From Methylococcus geothermalis (lineage in GTDB: Bacteria; Pseudomonadota; Gammaproteobacteria; Methylococcales; Methylococcaceae), in assembly GCF_012769535.1 (NCBI RefSeq), contig NZ_CP046565.1, positions 2,618,501-2,682,500 on the forward strand: a stretch of 64,000 nt of DNA, in the 5' to 3' direction. Below the pieces are notes generated by a model. That model made no database searches. It saw only the letters and a list, made by a program, of their open reading frames with translations, and was not told where the DNA came from. A program made the position numbers and the translations under genes. Below are positions 37,907-47,338 of this stretch, one piece after another (the stretch's first letter is position 1; each line of letters starts with the position of its first letter).

Positions 37907-38338
37907 TCACCCCCCTCGTTGCTGCAGGCCCTGCATGCGCTCTTCAAAGGCCGTGAACAATGGCAGGTAGCGCTCCACGATCAAGGCGGCCAAGGCGTTG
38001 GCCGTGTTTTCGTCGTAGGTGTGCGAGGAGCGGTTTCGGCTTTGGATGGTGTCCATCCAACCTTCGCCGTCTTCGAGCAACCCAGCGCGGAAGGCGGCAC
38101 GGATCGCGTCCCGGGAGCCGGTGATGCCTGGGTTGCCCTGATATTCGAAGTAATCCTTCATGACTTGCCAGGCGAGCTCCTGGGTGAATTCGAACGCCTG
38201 GATGAGGCCTTGTTGTTCCAGCCGGCTCAGGGGGCGTGTTTTGGCCAGGGCGACGGCCTCGGCCAATTGCTGCAAGGCCCGCCGGTAATTGGCGAAACGC
38301 TGTTGCCAGCGGATGTCGGGATGTTCGGTCTGACTCAT
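37907..38338 (-). CDS. hepT: HepT-type HEPN toxin (HI0074 family)
   Basis: 143 residues, all helical. The RNase motif R-x4-H is present as RNRSSH (101-106), followed by the Tyr of the R-x4-H-x-Y signature (Tyr108), the residue AMPylated by MntA in characterised pairs. [19 protein letters not shown] and [10 protein letters not shown] are typical of the HI0074 nucleotidyltransferase-partner family. The start overlaps the stop of fcl copy 2 by ATGA (38335-38338), so the pair is translationally coupled to a fucose-synthesis gene. Confidence 0.85.
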   Translation of the reverse strand: MSQTEHPDIRWQQRFANYRRALQQLAEAVALAKTRPLSRLEQQGLIQAFEFTQELAWQVMKDYFEYQGNPGITGSRDAIRAAFRAGLLEDGEGWMDTIQSRNRSSHTYDENTANALAALIVERYLPLFTAFEERMQGLQQRGG

Positions 38339-39291
38339 CGGTGATGCTCCAGAAAATCCGTGTAGGTGCTGGCTAGCCCCTCTTCCAAGGTGACCCGGGG
38401 TTGCCAGCCGGTGGCCATGATGCGGCCCGTGTCGAGCAGTTTGCGCGGGGTACCGTCGGGTTTGCCCGGGTCGAAGACGATTTCCCCGGTGTAACCCATG
38501 ACTTTGGCGATGAGCCCCGCCAGTTCCGCAATGGTGATGTCCTGCCCGCAGCCGACGTTGAGGTGGCTGCGCATGGGCGCGGTGTGTTGGGCATAGACCG
38601 AACGGGGCAGGTTCATCACGTGCAGGCAAGCGGCGGCGAGATCGTCCACGTGCAGGAATTCGCGGCGTGGAGTGCCGCTGCCCCAGATCACGACGTCTTG
38701 CGCCCCGCTTACCTTGGCTTCGTGGAAACGCCGCAGGAGCGCGGGGATGACGTGGCTGTTTTCCGGGTGGTAGTTGTCGCCGGGACCGTAGAGGTTGGTG
38801 GGCATGGCGCTGCGGTAGTCGGTGCCGTACTGGCGGTTGTAGGATTCGCAGAGCTTGATGCCGGCGATCTTGGCAATGGCGTAGGGTTCGTTAGTCGGCT
38901 CGAGCGTGCCGGTGAGCAGTGCCTCCTCGCCCATCGGCTGCGGCGCGAGCTTGGGGTAGATGCAACTGGAGCCCAGAAACAGCAGCTTTTGCACGCCGGC
39001 GCGCCAGGCCTCGTGGATGAGGTTGGCCTCGATCATCAGGTTCTGGTAGATGAATTCCGCCGGATAGGTGTTGTTGGCGTGGATGCCGCCGACCTTGGCG
39101 GCGGCGACGTAAACCTGATCGGGCTTTTCGGCCTGGAAAAAGGCGCGGACGGCGGCCTGGTCCGTGAGGTCCAGCTCGGAGCGGGTGCGAGTCAGGATAC
39201 CGCTGTGGCCGCGCCGCTGCAGCAACCGGACGATGGCGCTGCCGACCATGCCGCGGTGGCCGGCGACGTAGATGCGGGGGCTGGCTTCCAT
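38335..39291 (-). CDS. fcl: GDP-L-fucose synthase, copy 2
   Basis: 318 residues. All hallmarks are intact ([21 protein letters not shown]). Starts six bases after gmd copy 2 and overlaps hepT at its end. It is identical to copy 1 over most of the N-terminal part, then diverges (from about residue 225), sharing its 3' end with the fragment at 37382. Function as for copy 1; its substrate depends on a working Gmd, which this operon may lack. Confidence 0.92.
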   Translation of the reverse strand: MEASPRIYVAGHRGMVGSAIVRLLQRRGHSGILTRTRSELDLTDQAAVRAFFQAEKPDQVYVAAAKVGGIHANNTYPAEFIYQNLMIEANLIHEAWRAGVQKLLFLGSSCIYPKLAPQPMGEEALLTGTLEPTNEPYAIAKIAGIKLCESYNRQYGTDYRSAMPTNLYGPGDNYHPENSHVIPALLRRFHEAKVSGAQDVVIWGSGTPRREFLHVDDLAAACLHVMNLPRSVYAQHTAPMRSHLNVGCGQDITIAELAGLIAKVMGYTGEIVFDPGKPDGTPRKLLDTGRIMATGWQPRVTLEEGLASTYTDFLEHHR

Positions 39292-40395
39292 TCCGGCTTA
39301 CTCGTGGTAGTCGTAGGCGGTGAAGCCGGCCATCTTGACGAGGGCATCGCGCTTGGCGGCGGTGTAGTCGCTCTGGACCATTTCCTTGACCAGTTCCCGC
39401 AGGCTGGTCTGTGGCGTCCAGCCGAGTTTCTCCCGTGCCTTGGTGGGATCGCCGAGCAGGGTTTCGACTTCGGTGGGACGGAAATAGCGGGGATCGACCC
39501 GGACGATGACATCGCCGGCCTTCACCTTGACGTCCTTGCTGGATACCGCGGCCACCCTGCCGGTTTCGTGTTCGCCCTCGCCTTCCCAGGCCAGGGAAAT
39601 CCCCAATTCTTCAGCAGCGAAGTCGACGAACTGGCGGACGCTGTATTGGACGCCGGTCGCGATCACGAAGTCGTCGGGCTGGTCCTGCTGGAGCATCAGC
39701 CATTGCATCACGACGTAGTCGCGGGCGTGGCCCCAGTCGCGCAAGGCGGACAGATTGCCGAGATAGAGGCAGTCCTGAAGGCCCAGCGCGATGCGGGCGA
39801 TGGCGCGGGTAATCTTGCGGGTGACGAAGGTCTCGCCCCGCACCGGGCTTTCGTGGTTGAACAGGATGCCGTTGCAGGCGTAGATGCCGTAGGCTTCGCG
39901 GTAATTGACGGTGATTCAGTAGGCATAGAGCTTGGCGACGGCATACGGGCTGCGCGGGTAGAACGGCGTGGTTTCCTTCTGGGGAATTTCCTGCACCAGA
40001 CCGTAAAGCTCCGACGTGGATGCCTGGTAATAGCGGGTTTTCTTTTCCATGCCGAGGATGCGGATGGCTTCCAGGATGCGCAGGGCGCCGATGCCGTCCG
40101 CATTGGCGGTGTATTCCGGTTCCTCGAAGCTGACCGCGACGTGGGACTGGGCGGCCAGATTGTAGATTTCGTCCGGCTGGACCTTCTGGATGATGCGAAC
40201 CAGGCTGGTGGAATCGGTCAGGTCGCCATGATGCAGGATGAAGCGGCGGTCCTTCACATGCGGGTCCTGGTAGAGATGATCGATGCGATCGGTGTTGAAG
40301 AGCGAAGTCCGGCGCTTGATGCCATGGACTTCGTAGCCCTTGTTGAGCAGGAATTCGGCCAGGTAGGCGCCGTCCTGGCCGGTGACGCCGGTGAT
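38901..40395 (-). repeat. Copy 2 of the duplicated fcl-gmd segment
   Basis: Same orientation partner of 34391-35760 (see that entry). Copy 2 keeps the full central part of gmd that copy 1 lost, so it represents the ancestral arrangement. Confidence 0.85.
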
Positions 40396-40416
40396 GAGAG
40401 CGATTTTTCGGGTCAT
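39298..40416 (-). pseudogene. gmd: GDP-mannose 4,6-dehydratase, copy 2, with in-frame TGA
   Basis: Full-length frame of 372 codons from [10 protein letters not shown], interrupted only by TGA at codon 167 (39916-39918). In copy 1 the same codon is TGG (Trp of YAYWITVNY), so a single G-to-A change explains the stop. Everything else is intact: [10 protein letters not shown] for NADP, STSELYG, the catalytic Tyr158 and Lys162 (YAVAK), and the C-terminal [18 protein letters not shown]. As written it gives a 166-residue product without the GDP-mannose half. A sequencing error or readthrough would restore the enzyme, which makes the intermediate for GDP-fucose. Confidence 0.85.
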
Positions 40417-40423
40417 GGATCGA

Positions 40424-40819
40424 TCACGGGGTTTGAATGGGTTTTTCACCGGTTGCGTTCGACTCCGCGGGAGTCGACAGTTCGATGTGCAGCGCGGCGA
40501 TCTCGGCGCGCAGCGCCTCGTATTCCGCCTCCTTGCGCGCCAGATAGGCGCGGGTGAGGCTGAGTTTCTGCTCGATACCTTGGGGGGTCAGCAAGTAGAG
40601 GTAGCCCAGCTTGTTGTCGCTGCGGCGGAAGTTGCCAGCCTTGACAAGCCCCTTCTCCAGCAGTGCCTTTAGGAGGTAGTTGGTCTTGCCCAAACTGATC
40701 CCGACCTGCTCGGAAAGCAGCCGCTGGCTGATGCTGGGGGATTCCGCAAGGATCTTGAGAATTCGAAGCTGGGCTTGTTCGCCGGGCGTCATCGGTGGGG
40801 GAAAACTTCGTTCAGGCAT
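40424..40819 (-). CDS. MarR-family EPS-associated transcriptional regulator
   Basis: 131 residues from MPERSF; MTPGEQ nine codons in is an alternative. The winged helix covers about residues 10-85, with [20 protein letters not shown] as the recognition part and [20 protein letters not shown] as the wing. A C-terminal coiled helix has [15 protein letters not shown]. This is the EPS-associated MarR type that commonly opens exopolysaccharide loci. It is the first gene of the minus-strand EPS block, 7 bases before gmd, and likely autoregulates it. Confidence 0.85.
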   Translation of the reverse strand: MPERSFPPPMTPGEQAQLRILKILAESPSISQRLLSEQVGISLGKTNYLLKALLEKGLVKAGNFRRSDNKLGYLYLLTPQGIEQKLSLTRAYLARKEAEYEALRAEIAALHIELSTPAESNATGEKPIQTP

Positions 40820-40917
40820 TGAACAGAGCTTAGCAGCCAATCCGGGTACGTCAACGTAAGGAGTGAACCCGCTTTTTCTGATTCAGCAAGAATCTTCTGC
40901 CGACCTCGAATACGCCG

Positions 40918-41313
40918 TCAGGGATACATGCCACCCCACACGGCCGGGTTCATGGTCCAGTCGAGCCTGAGCTCGGAGGCTTCGACCTGCCAGTCCGCCT
41001 GCCTCTTTTCCGCCGCGAGTTGGCGGAGACGATCCTGGGCCGCCTGGTCGCCGACGTAGACACAATCGCAGTGTTCGTTGTCGGCATAGAGATAGGTCAG
41101 AGTGTCTTTGACCCGGTGGGAGACCAACTGGCGCTGGGGAATCGCATCCAGATGGGCCTGTTGTTGAGGCGATTGGGCGTAGAAAATCTGAAACCCCGCG
41201 GCGGCCAGCAACTCTTCCACGGTCTCGATTTTTTCGTTCGATGCCGCGCAACCGACGAGCGCCAGTGCCTGAAACGGAAAAATCGAAAGCAACCCCCACT
41301 TTGGAATACGCAT
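40918..41313 (-). CDS. Small lipoprotein of unknown function
   Basis: 131 residues. The signal peptide ends in the lipobox LVGC (Cys22). The mature part is mixed helix/strand with two adjacent Cys (EHCDCVYVGD) and an aromatic C-terminus (WTMNPAVWGGMYP). I do not recognise the family. It is separated from the regulator by about 100 bases and ends two bases after the Uma2 gene start region, so the two may share a transcript. Confidence 0.65.
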   Translation of the reverse strand: MRIPKWGLLSIFPFQALALVGCAASNEKIETVEELLAAAGFQIFYAQSPQQQAHLDAIPQRQLVSHRVKDTLTYLYADNEHCDCVYVGDQAAQDRLRQLAAEKRQADWQVEASELRLDWTMNPAVWGGMYP

Positions 41314-41314
41314 C

Positions 41315-41884
41315 TCAGGTCCACAGCTCCGCGAGAGAAAAAGTCACCGCATCGAAAGGCGCCAAACAGATCGGGTCGTCGTCCTTGTAGGTGCCGAGCA
41401 ACAGCCATGAACCGTCGTGCAGCTCGAATCCTTCGAGGGTGCGCGCCTGCGGATCGACCAGCCAGGCATGGGCCACGCCGCGGCGGGCGTACAGCGGCAG
41501 CTTGATGGCGCGGTCCTTTTTCGCCGTGTTGGGCGAGAGGATTTCGCAGACCCAGTCGGGCACCACTTCGAAACGGTGATCCTCGGGCACCGCGGGCATG
41601 CGTTCACGGCGCCAGCCGGCAAGGTCGGGCACGACGACTTCGACGTCGCGGACGAAGTGTAGTTCGGGTTCCGGCAAAATCCACCAGCCGCCGGGGCCGC
41701 CCCGGCCTTTTCCGAAAGCCCCGCCCAGTTCAAGGGAAAGACCGATGGCGGCCAGCGCATGCGGCCCGGCCGGCCGCGGCCGGGTGTCAAGCTCGCCGTC
41801 GACGATCTCGCCGACCAAATTGTCGGGCAGAGCCATCAGGCGCTCATACGGCGTCGGTGCGGCAACGGCTTGTGCGTGTCCCAT
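41315..41884 (-). CDS. Uma2-family (DUF820) restriction-endonuclease-fold protein
   Basis: 189 residues. The family pattern is visible: YERLMALPDNLVGEIVDGEL at the N-terminus, VVVPDLAGWR, then VPDWVCEILSPNTAKKDRAIK and YARRGVAHAWLVDPQARTLE, with the PD...E-x-LS...K catalytic arrangement of PD-(D/E)XK nucleases. Its biological role is not established. It is on the minus strand, divergent from the Ehr operon across a 249-base gap that should hold both promoters. Confidence 0.85.
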   Translation of the reverse strand: MGHAQAVAAPTPYERLMALPDNLVGEIVDGELDTRPRPAGPHALAAIGLSLELGGAFGKGRGGPGGWWILPEPELHFVRDVEVVVPDLAGWRRERMPAVPEDHRFEVVPDWVCEILSPNTAKKDRAIKLPLYARRGVAHAWLVDPQARTLEGFELHDGSWLLLGTYKDDDPICLAPFDAVTFSLAELWT

Positions 41885-42133
41885 AAAGGCATCCCCATCC
41901 GATGGAAGACCGCATCAGTGTGCCGGGTAAGGAATGACGTTGCAACGCGCTATCCGGCCGATTCCCGTTCAAATGCCCCTGCCGTTGTGGTTCATAGCAA
42001 CCCCGATCGGACACCCAGCGTTCGGAAAACGCCGTGAGAATCCGGTGATAGCCATAGGCTGAGGGGTCGCCGGTCCGTTGGCACAGAATTCGCCACACAA
42101 AGGCGTCGCCATCCTCTTTCCCAAGAACTCACC

Positions 42134-44254
42134 ATGACTTTGTTTCTGGCCTACGCCTCCGTGCTGGCCGCGCTGTTTTCCGGTCTGCTGGCCATGCTCG
42201 CGGAACATCGGGCGGCGTGGGCACGCCAGACCCGGCGTGCCGCCGGGCTCATCCGCACGCCGTTTCCCGCAAGCCTGGCTCTGACGGAGAGTCACCCCCA
42301 GCGCCTGCCCCACGCCTGGCGGCGTTGGGTGTTTGCGCTGCTGACCGCGTCCGGCGTGCTGGCACTTGCGGCAGGCGGCCTGCAGCTCCATGCCGGTACC
42401 GCGGTTGCCGACCAGTTGCCTTGGGGCCTGCCATGGCTGCAGTGGCACGTGCGGTTCGATACCTTGTCGGCCTTTTTTTTCGTGGTGCTCGGCCTGGGCG
42501 TCATTGCCGCGGGGGTCTACGGTCCCGGCTACGCCCGCCAGTTCGCGGGCCAGTATTCCTTCGGGGCACTCGGGCTTTTCACCGGCTTGTTCGTCGCCGG
42601 CATGGAAGGCGTGCTACTGGCGGACGACGCCTACGTTTTCGTGATCGCCTGGGAGGTGATGACGGTCTCGAGCTATTTCCTCGTGGCCTACCAGCATGAA
42701 CATGCCTCGCATCGACGAGCCGCTTTCCTCTACCTGCTGATGGGCGAGGTCGGCGCCATCGCCATCATCCTGGCGTTCGGCATACTGGCTGCGGTCTCCC
42801 ATAGCTTTGCGTTCGATGTCTGGCGGGACACGCATGTGACTCCGAGCTGGGGAACCGGGGCCTTCCTACTGGCCTTGGCTGGATTCGGGATGAAGGCGGG
42901 GCTGGTGCCGCTCCACGCCTGGCTGCCGGAAGCACACCCCGCGGCGCCGGCTCACATTTCCGGGTTGATGAGCGGGGTGATGCTGAAAATCGCGGTCTAC
43001 GGCCTGCTGCGTTTCGCTTTCGACCTGCTGGGCGATGTGCAATGGTACTGGGGCGCGATCGTGCTGGGCCTCGGGACCGGCTCGGCGGTGCTCGGCATTC
43101 TGTACGCGGTGGTGCAGAGCGACGTAAAGCGGCTGCTCGCCTACTCATCCATCGAGAACCTGGGAATCGTGTTCATGGGCATGGGCCTTGCCATGGTCTT
43201 CATCGGCAAGGGACATGGGCAGCTTGGGCTGGTCGGCCTGGTCGCCGCGCTTTATCACGTGCTCAACCATTCCTTGTTCAAAAACCTGCTGTTCCTGACC
43301 GCCGGCTCGGTGGTCCACCAGACCCATCAGCACGACCTGGAACACATGGGTGGCCTGATCAAGCGCATGCCGGTCACCGCCGGCTTGTTCCTGATGGGCT
43401 CGGTTGCGATAGCGGGGCTGCCGCCGCTGAACGGATTCGTCTCGGAGTGGCTGACCTTTCAGGCCGCTTTGCAGGCGGCGTCGGTCATCGACAACGGCAT
43501 CCTGCGCAGCATGGTTTCGGTGGCGGCGGCGATCCTGGCGTTCACCGCCGCGGTGGCGGCGGCGTGTTTCGTCAAGCTCTACGGCGTGGCGTTTCTGGGC
43601 CAGCCGCGTGAACGGCAGGCCGCTCATGCCCGCGAGGTGGCGCATTCCGGCATGCTTTGGGCGCCTGGCTTTCTGGCCGGTCTGTGCCTGCTGCTCGGGG
43701 TGCTGCCGACCTGGGTGCTCGATGCCCTGCGGCCCGTCACCCGCCCATTGCTCGGCGAAACGCTGAGCAGCGCCTCGGCCCGGGGCTGGCTGTGGCTGAC
43801 GCCGGGGGGCGTCAGCACGGCCTCGTATTCGGCGCCGCTGGTGCTGCTGGCGATGGCGATGGCCTGGTGGTTCCTGCGCAGGCTCGAACACGGCGACCGG
43901 GGCGCGGCCGTCCGGCGGGCCCCGGCCTGGGATTGCGGCTTCGGCGGCCTGAGTCCCCGGATGCAGTACACCGCGGCCGCCTTCGTCCAGCCGGTCCGGC
44001 GCATCTTCGCGCCGGTCTGGGATGCCGTTGAAACCTCCGCCCCCGAAACGGCGCCCGCCGATCGTCCGCAGATCACCGCGCTGCGCTACCGGCTGGAGAT
44101 CGGCGACCGCTCCTGGCGCTGGCTGTACCTGCCGATGGCCCGCGTGGTCGAGGAGCTTGCGCGCCAAACGGCCCGTATCCAGACCGGCCAGATGCGCATC
44201 TATATCGCCTATTCCTTTGTGACGCTCATCATTCTCTTGGGGGTCGTAAGCTGA
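42134..44254 (+). CDS. HyfB/NuoL-like proton-pumping membrane subunit
   Basis: 706 residues, about 16 helices. The antiporter-like core includes AGFGMKAGLVPLHAWLPEAH, DVKRLLAYSSIENLG and the broken helix with Lys/His residues as in NuoL/NuoM/HyfB. The long C-terminal part with DCGFGGLSPRMQYTA and a lateral-helix-like segment matches hydrogenase-4 subunit B. First gene of a six-gene operon; it would carry protons (or sodium ions) across the inner membrane. The stop overlaps the next start (TGATG). Confidence 0.9.
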   Translation: MTLFLAYASVLAALFSGLLAMLAEHRAAWARQTRRAAGLIRTPFPASLALTESHPQRLPHAWRRWVFALLTASGVLALAAGGLQLHAGTAVADQLPWGLPWLQWHVRFDTLSAFFFVVLGLGVIAAGVYGPGYARQFAGQYSFGALGLFTGLFVAGMEGVLLADDAYVFVIAWEVMTVSSYFLVAYQHEHASHRRAAFLYLLMGEVGAIAIILAFGILAAVSHSFAFDVWRDTHVTPSWGTGAFLLALAGFGMKAGLVPLHAWLPEAHPAAPAHISGLMSGVMLKIAVYGLLRFAFDLLGDVQWYWGAIVLGLGTGSAVLGILYAVVQSDVKRLLAYSSIENLGIVFMGMGLAMVFIGKGHGQLGLVGLVAALYHVLNHSLFKNLLFLTAGSVVHQTHQHDLEHMGGLIKRMPVTAGLFLMGSVAIAGLPPLNGFVSEWLTFQAALQAASVIDNGILRSMVSVAAAILAFTAAVAAACFVKLYGVAFLGQPRERQAAHAREVAHSGMLWAPGFLAGLCLLLGVLPTWVLDALRPVTRPLLGETLSSASARGWLWLTPGGVSTASYSAPLVLLAMAMAWWFLRRLEHGDRGAAVRRAPAWDCGFGGLSPRMQYTAAAFVQPVRRIFAPVWDAVETSAPETAPADRPQITALRYRLEIGDRSWRWLYLPMARVVEELARQTARIQTGQMRIYIAYSFVTLIILLGVVS

Positions 44255-45192
44255 TGGACTGGTTGCTCGCTCTGATCCAGGACGTGCTGTTCATCCTGCT
44301 GGCGCCGCTGTTTTCGGGTTGGCTCAAGTGGGTCAAATGCCTGCTGCAGAACCGCCGCCCGCCGCCGTTGTGGCAGCCCTACCGAGATTTACGCAAGCTG
44401 CTCGGCAAGCGCCCGGTGGTGGCCGACACGGCTTCCTGGCTGTTCCCGGCCACGCCCTACGTCGTGTTCGGCGCGGCGGCCCTGTCCGCCGCCATCGTGC
44501 CGTTCTTCGCCGTGGACCTGCCCACCGCGGCCATTGCCGACATGATCGTCCTGGTGAGCTTCTTCGCCCTGGGCCGGTTCTTCCTGGCCTTGGCCGGGAT
44601 GGATGTCGGCACCGCCTTCGGCGGCATGGGCTCGTCGCGGGAAATGACCATCGCCTCGCTGGCGGAACCGGCCATGCTCATGGCCATCTTCACCCTGGCC
44701 CTGACCGCCTCCACCACCAACATTTCGGTCGCCATCGACTATCTGCTGGACACCGGCCTGGCGCTGCGGCCTTCCTTCCTGTTCGCGCTGGGAGGACTGC
44801 TGCTGGTGGCGGTGGCGGAGACCGGCCGTATCCCCATCGACAACCCGGCGACCCATCTGGAGTTGACCATGATCCACGAAGCCATGATCCTCGAATACAG
44901 CGGCCGCCATCTGGCGCTGATCGAATGGGCGGGCCAAGTCCGGCTGATGCTGTACGGCGTGCTCATCGCCAACATCTTCCTGCCCTGGGGCCTGGCCCGC
45001 GAATTCACGCCCGAGGCGCTCGGCATCGGGGCCGCGGCCATCGCGGCCAAGCTCGGCGTGCTGGCGGTCGTCCTCGCCCTGGCCGAAACCTCGGTGGCGA
45101 AGATGCGGCTGTTCCGGGTGCAGGAGTTCCTGGGGTTCGCCTATCTGCTCAGCCTGCTCGGCATGCTGAGCCATATCATCCTGGAGGTCTAG
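44254..45192 (+). CDS. HyfC/NuoH-like membrane subunit
   Basis: 312 residues, eight helices. Contains the quinone-side loops of complex I subunit 1: PPPLWQPYRDLRKLLGK, GSSREMTIASLAEPA and ETGRIPIDNPATHLELTMIH with its conserved Glu residues, as in HyfC/EchB. It links the hydrophilic module to the pump subunits. One base overlaps the upstream gene. Confidence 0.9.
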   Translation: MDWLLALIQDVLFILLAPLFSGWLKWVKCLLQNRRPPPLWQPYRDLRKLLGKRPVVADTASWLFPATPYVVFGAAALSAAIVPFFAVDLPTAAIADMIVLVSFFALGRFFLALAGMDVGTAFGGMGSSREMTIASLAEPAMLMAIFTLALTASTTNISVAIDYLLDTGLALRPSFLFALGGLLLVAVAETGRIPIDNPATHLELTMIHEAMILEYSGRHLALIEWAGQVRLMLYGVLIANIFLPWGLAREFTPEALGIGAAAIAAKLGVLAVVLALAETSVAKMRLFRVQEFLGFAYLLSLLGMLSHIILEV

Positions 45193-45197
45193 GCGTC

Positions 45198-45875
45198 ATG
45201 CCCGTTCCGGCTTATTCGATCTACGAGCAGGCGATCCTGTTCATCGCCGCATTGGTGGTCTTCACGTCATTCCTGATGCTGGGCCAGAAGCGCCTGTTCG
45301 GCATGATCCATCTGTTCGCCGCCCAGGGCGCCTTGCTGGCTGCGACCACCGCCCTTGCCGCCTACACCCTGCCCTACCCGCACCTCTACATTTCCGCCCT
45401 CATCATCGTGGCGCTGAAAGTCATTCTGATACCGGTGATGCTCCACCGGCTGATCATCCGCATGGACATGCACCGCGATGCGGAACCCTTGTATCTGTAC
45501 GGCTATGTCATGATGGGCGCCGCCGCGCTGGTGATGTTCAGCTATCACGTGGTGGCCCCGATCGAGCACCTGTCCACGCTGGCGACCCGCAACGCCATGG
45601 CGGTCAGCCTGGCCGTGGTGCTGCTGGGCATGCTGCTGATGATCACCCGGCGACAGGTCGTCACCCACGTCATCGGCTTCATGGCCATCGAAAACGGCCT
45701 GTTCTTCGCCGCCGTGGCCTCGACCCAGGGCATGCCGATGGTGGTCGAACTGGGCATCGCCTTCGACGTGCTGGTCGCCGCCGTCATCTTCGGGGTGTTT
45801 TTCTTCCACATACGTTCCAGCATCGATTCGCTGGATGTGGATCGCCTGAACCGGCTGAATGAGGTGGAACCGTGA
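45198..45875 (+). CDS. HyfE-like membrane subunit
   Basis: 225 residues, six or seven helices, ending FFHIRSSIDSLDVDRLNRL. The central part, MAIENGLFFAAVASTQGMPMVVELGIAFD, is the NuoK-like region with its conserved membrane Glu residues, as in HyfE. It starts five bases after the HyfC-like gene and overlaps the next start (GTG at 45872). Confidence 0.87.
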   Translation: MPVPAYSIYEQAILFIAALVVFTSFLMLGQKRLFGMIHLFAAQGALLAATTALAAYTLPYPHLYISALIIVALKVILIPVMLHRLIIRMDMHRDAEPLYLYGYVMMGAAALVMFSYHVVAPIEHLSTLATRNAMAVSLAVVLLGMLLMITRRQVVTHVIGFMAIENGLFFAAVASTQGMPMVVELGIAFDVLVAAVIFGVFFFHIRSSIDSLDVDRLNRLNEVEP

Positions 45876-47338
45876 GCGCCGTCTACTGGATCCTGGGAAT
45901 CCCGTTCGCTGGGATGCTGTATCAGGCTTGGCGCGGCGATGTGCCACAGGCCGGCCGGCTCAACACTCGCCTATGCGGCCTGGCTTTCCTGGCTTCGCTG
46001 GTGTTGGCGGTCGAGGTGTTGCGCCAGGGCGTCGTCGAGCTGGCGGACCTGCAATTCCGGGTCGACGCGTTCAGTGTCTACCTGATCGTACTGACCGCCT
46101 TCGTGGGGTTCACGACGGCGATGTTTTCGGCGCCTTACATGGCCAACGAGCGCGACCACGGCCGGCTGAACGCCGCCCGCATGCGGCTCTACCACGCCAT
46201 GTACCAGGGCTTCATGCTGACCATGTACCTGGTGCTGACCACCAACAACCTGGGGCTGCTGTGGGTGGCGATGGAAGGCGCGACCCTGGCCACGGTGCTG
46301 CTGGTCAGCCTGTACCGGTCGCCGGAATCGATCGAAGCGGCCTGGAAATACTTCATCCTGTGCGGCGTCGGCATCGCCCAGGCCCTGTTCGGCACCGTGC
46401 TGCTCTATTTCGCCGCCGGCCAGGTGGAAGGGATCGGCGAGCACGGACTGCAGTGGTCGGTGCTCTATGCCCACGCCGCCGAGCTCAACCCCACGGTGAT
46501 GAGCATCGCCTTCGTCTTCCTGCTGGTCGGCTACGGCACCAAAATCGGCTTGGTGCCCCTGCACAACTGGCTGCCGGATGCCCACTCCGAAGGCCCCACG
46601 CCGATGTCAGCCATTCTTTCCGGCCTGCTGCTCAATGATGCGCTGTATGCGGTAGTCCGCTCCAAGATGCTGGTCGACGGCTCCCTGCAAAACATGCTCG
46701 CCGGCGAACTGATGATGGGCTTCGGCCTGCTGTCCTTCCTGGTGGCGGCGCTCTTCCTGCACCGCCAGCGCGACGTGAAGCGGCTGTTCAGCTACTCCTC
46801 GATCGAACACATGGGCATCATGACCTTCGCCTTTGGCCTAGGCGGCCCGCTGGCGACCTTTGCGGCCTTGATGCACATGACCGTGCACTCGCTCACCAAG
46901 TCGGCCATCTTCGTCACCGTGGGCCATGCCGCGCAGATCGCCCGCACGCAGCGGATCGAGCACATCCGCGGCCTGATGCGGACCCAGCCCATGGTCGGCT
47001 GGGGACTGGTGCTGGGCGTGGTGGCGATCGCGGGGATGCCGCCATTCGGCGTCTTCACCAGCGAATTTCTGGTGCTCACCGCCACCATGCAGGATTTCCC
47101 CTGGTTGACGCCGTTCCTGCTGCTGGGGATCGCCATCGCCTTCGCCGGGCTGTTCCGCCATCTGCACCCCATGGCGTATGGACCGCAACCGGCGGGACAA
47201 GCGCCGGTGCAAGCCAACCTATGGCCAGTGATGGCTCATCTGGGGATCGTCCTGTGGCTGGGACTCTCGATTCCTGGGGTGCTGGCCGACTGGTTCAGCC
47301 AAGCCACACGACTGATCGCAGGGAGCGCGCCGCTATGA
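45872..47338 (+). CDS. HyfF/NuoN-like membrane subunit
   Basis: 488 residues, about 14 helices, starting at a GTG that overlaps the HyfE-like stop. The antiporter signature is GYGTKIGLVPLHNWLPDAH, then DVKRLFSYSSIEHMG and the HSLTKSAIFVTVGHA helix. This is the second pump-type subunit of the operon, so the complex has two ion-translocating subunits, as in hydrogenase-4. Confidence 0.9.
   Translation: MSAVYWILGIPFAGMLYQAWRGDVPQAGRLNTRLCGLAFLASLVLAVEVLRQGVVELADLQFRVDAFSVYLIVLTAFVGFTTAMFSAPYMANERDHGRLNAARMRLYHAMYQGFMLTMYLVLTTNNLGLLWVAMEGATLATVLLVSLYRSPESIEAAWKYFILCGVGIAQALFGTVLLYFAAGQVEGIGEHGLQWSVLYAHAAELNPTVMSIAFVFLLVGYGTKIGLVPLHNWLPDAHSEGPTPMSAILSGLLLNDALYAVVRSKMLVDGSLQNMLAGELMMGFGLLSFLVAALFLHRQRDVKRLFSYSSIEHMGIMTFAFGLGGPLATFAALMHMTVHSLTKSAIFVTVGHAAQIARTQRIEHIRGLMRTQPMVGWGLVLGVVAIAGMPPFGVFTSEFLVLTATMQDFPWLTPFLLLGIAIAFAGLFRHLHPMAYGPQPAGQAPVQANLWPVMAHLGIVLWLGLSIPGVLADWFSQATRLIAGSAPL

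Noticed and set aside
38401-40557. 718-codon plus-strand ORF opposite fcl/gmd copy 2
   Set aside because: Antisense shadow; both real genes on the minus strand have family motifs and this frame has none.
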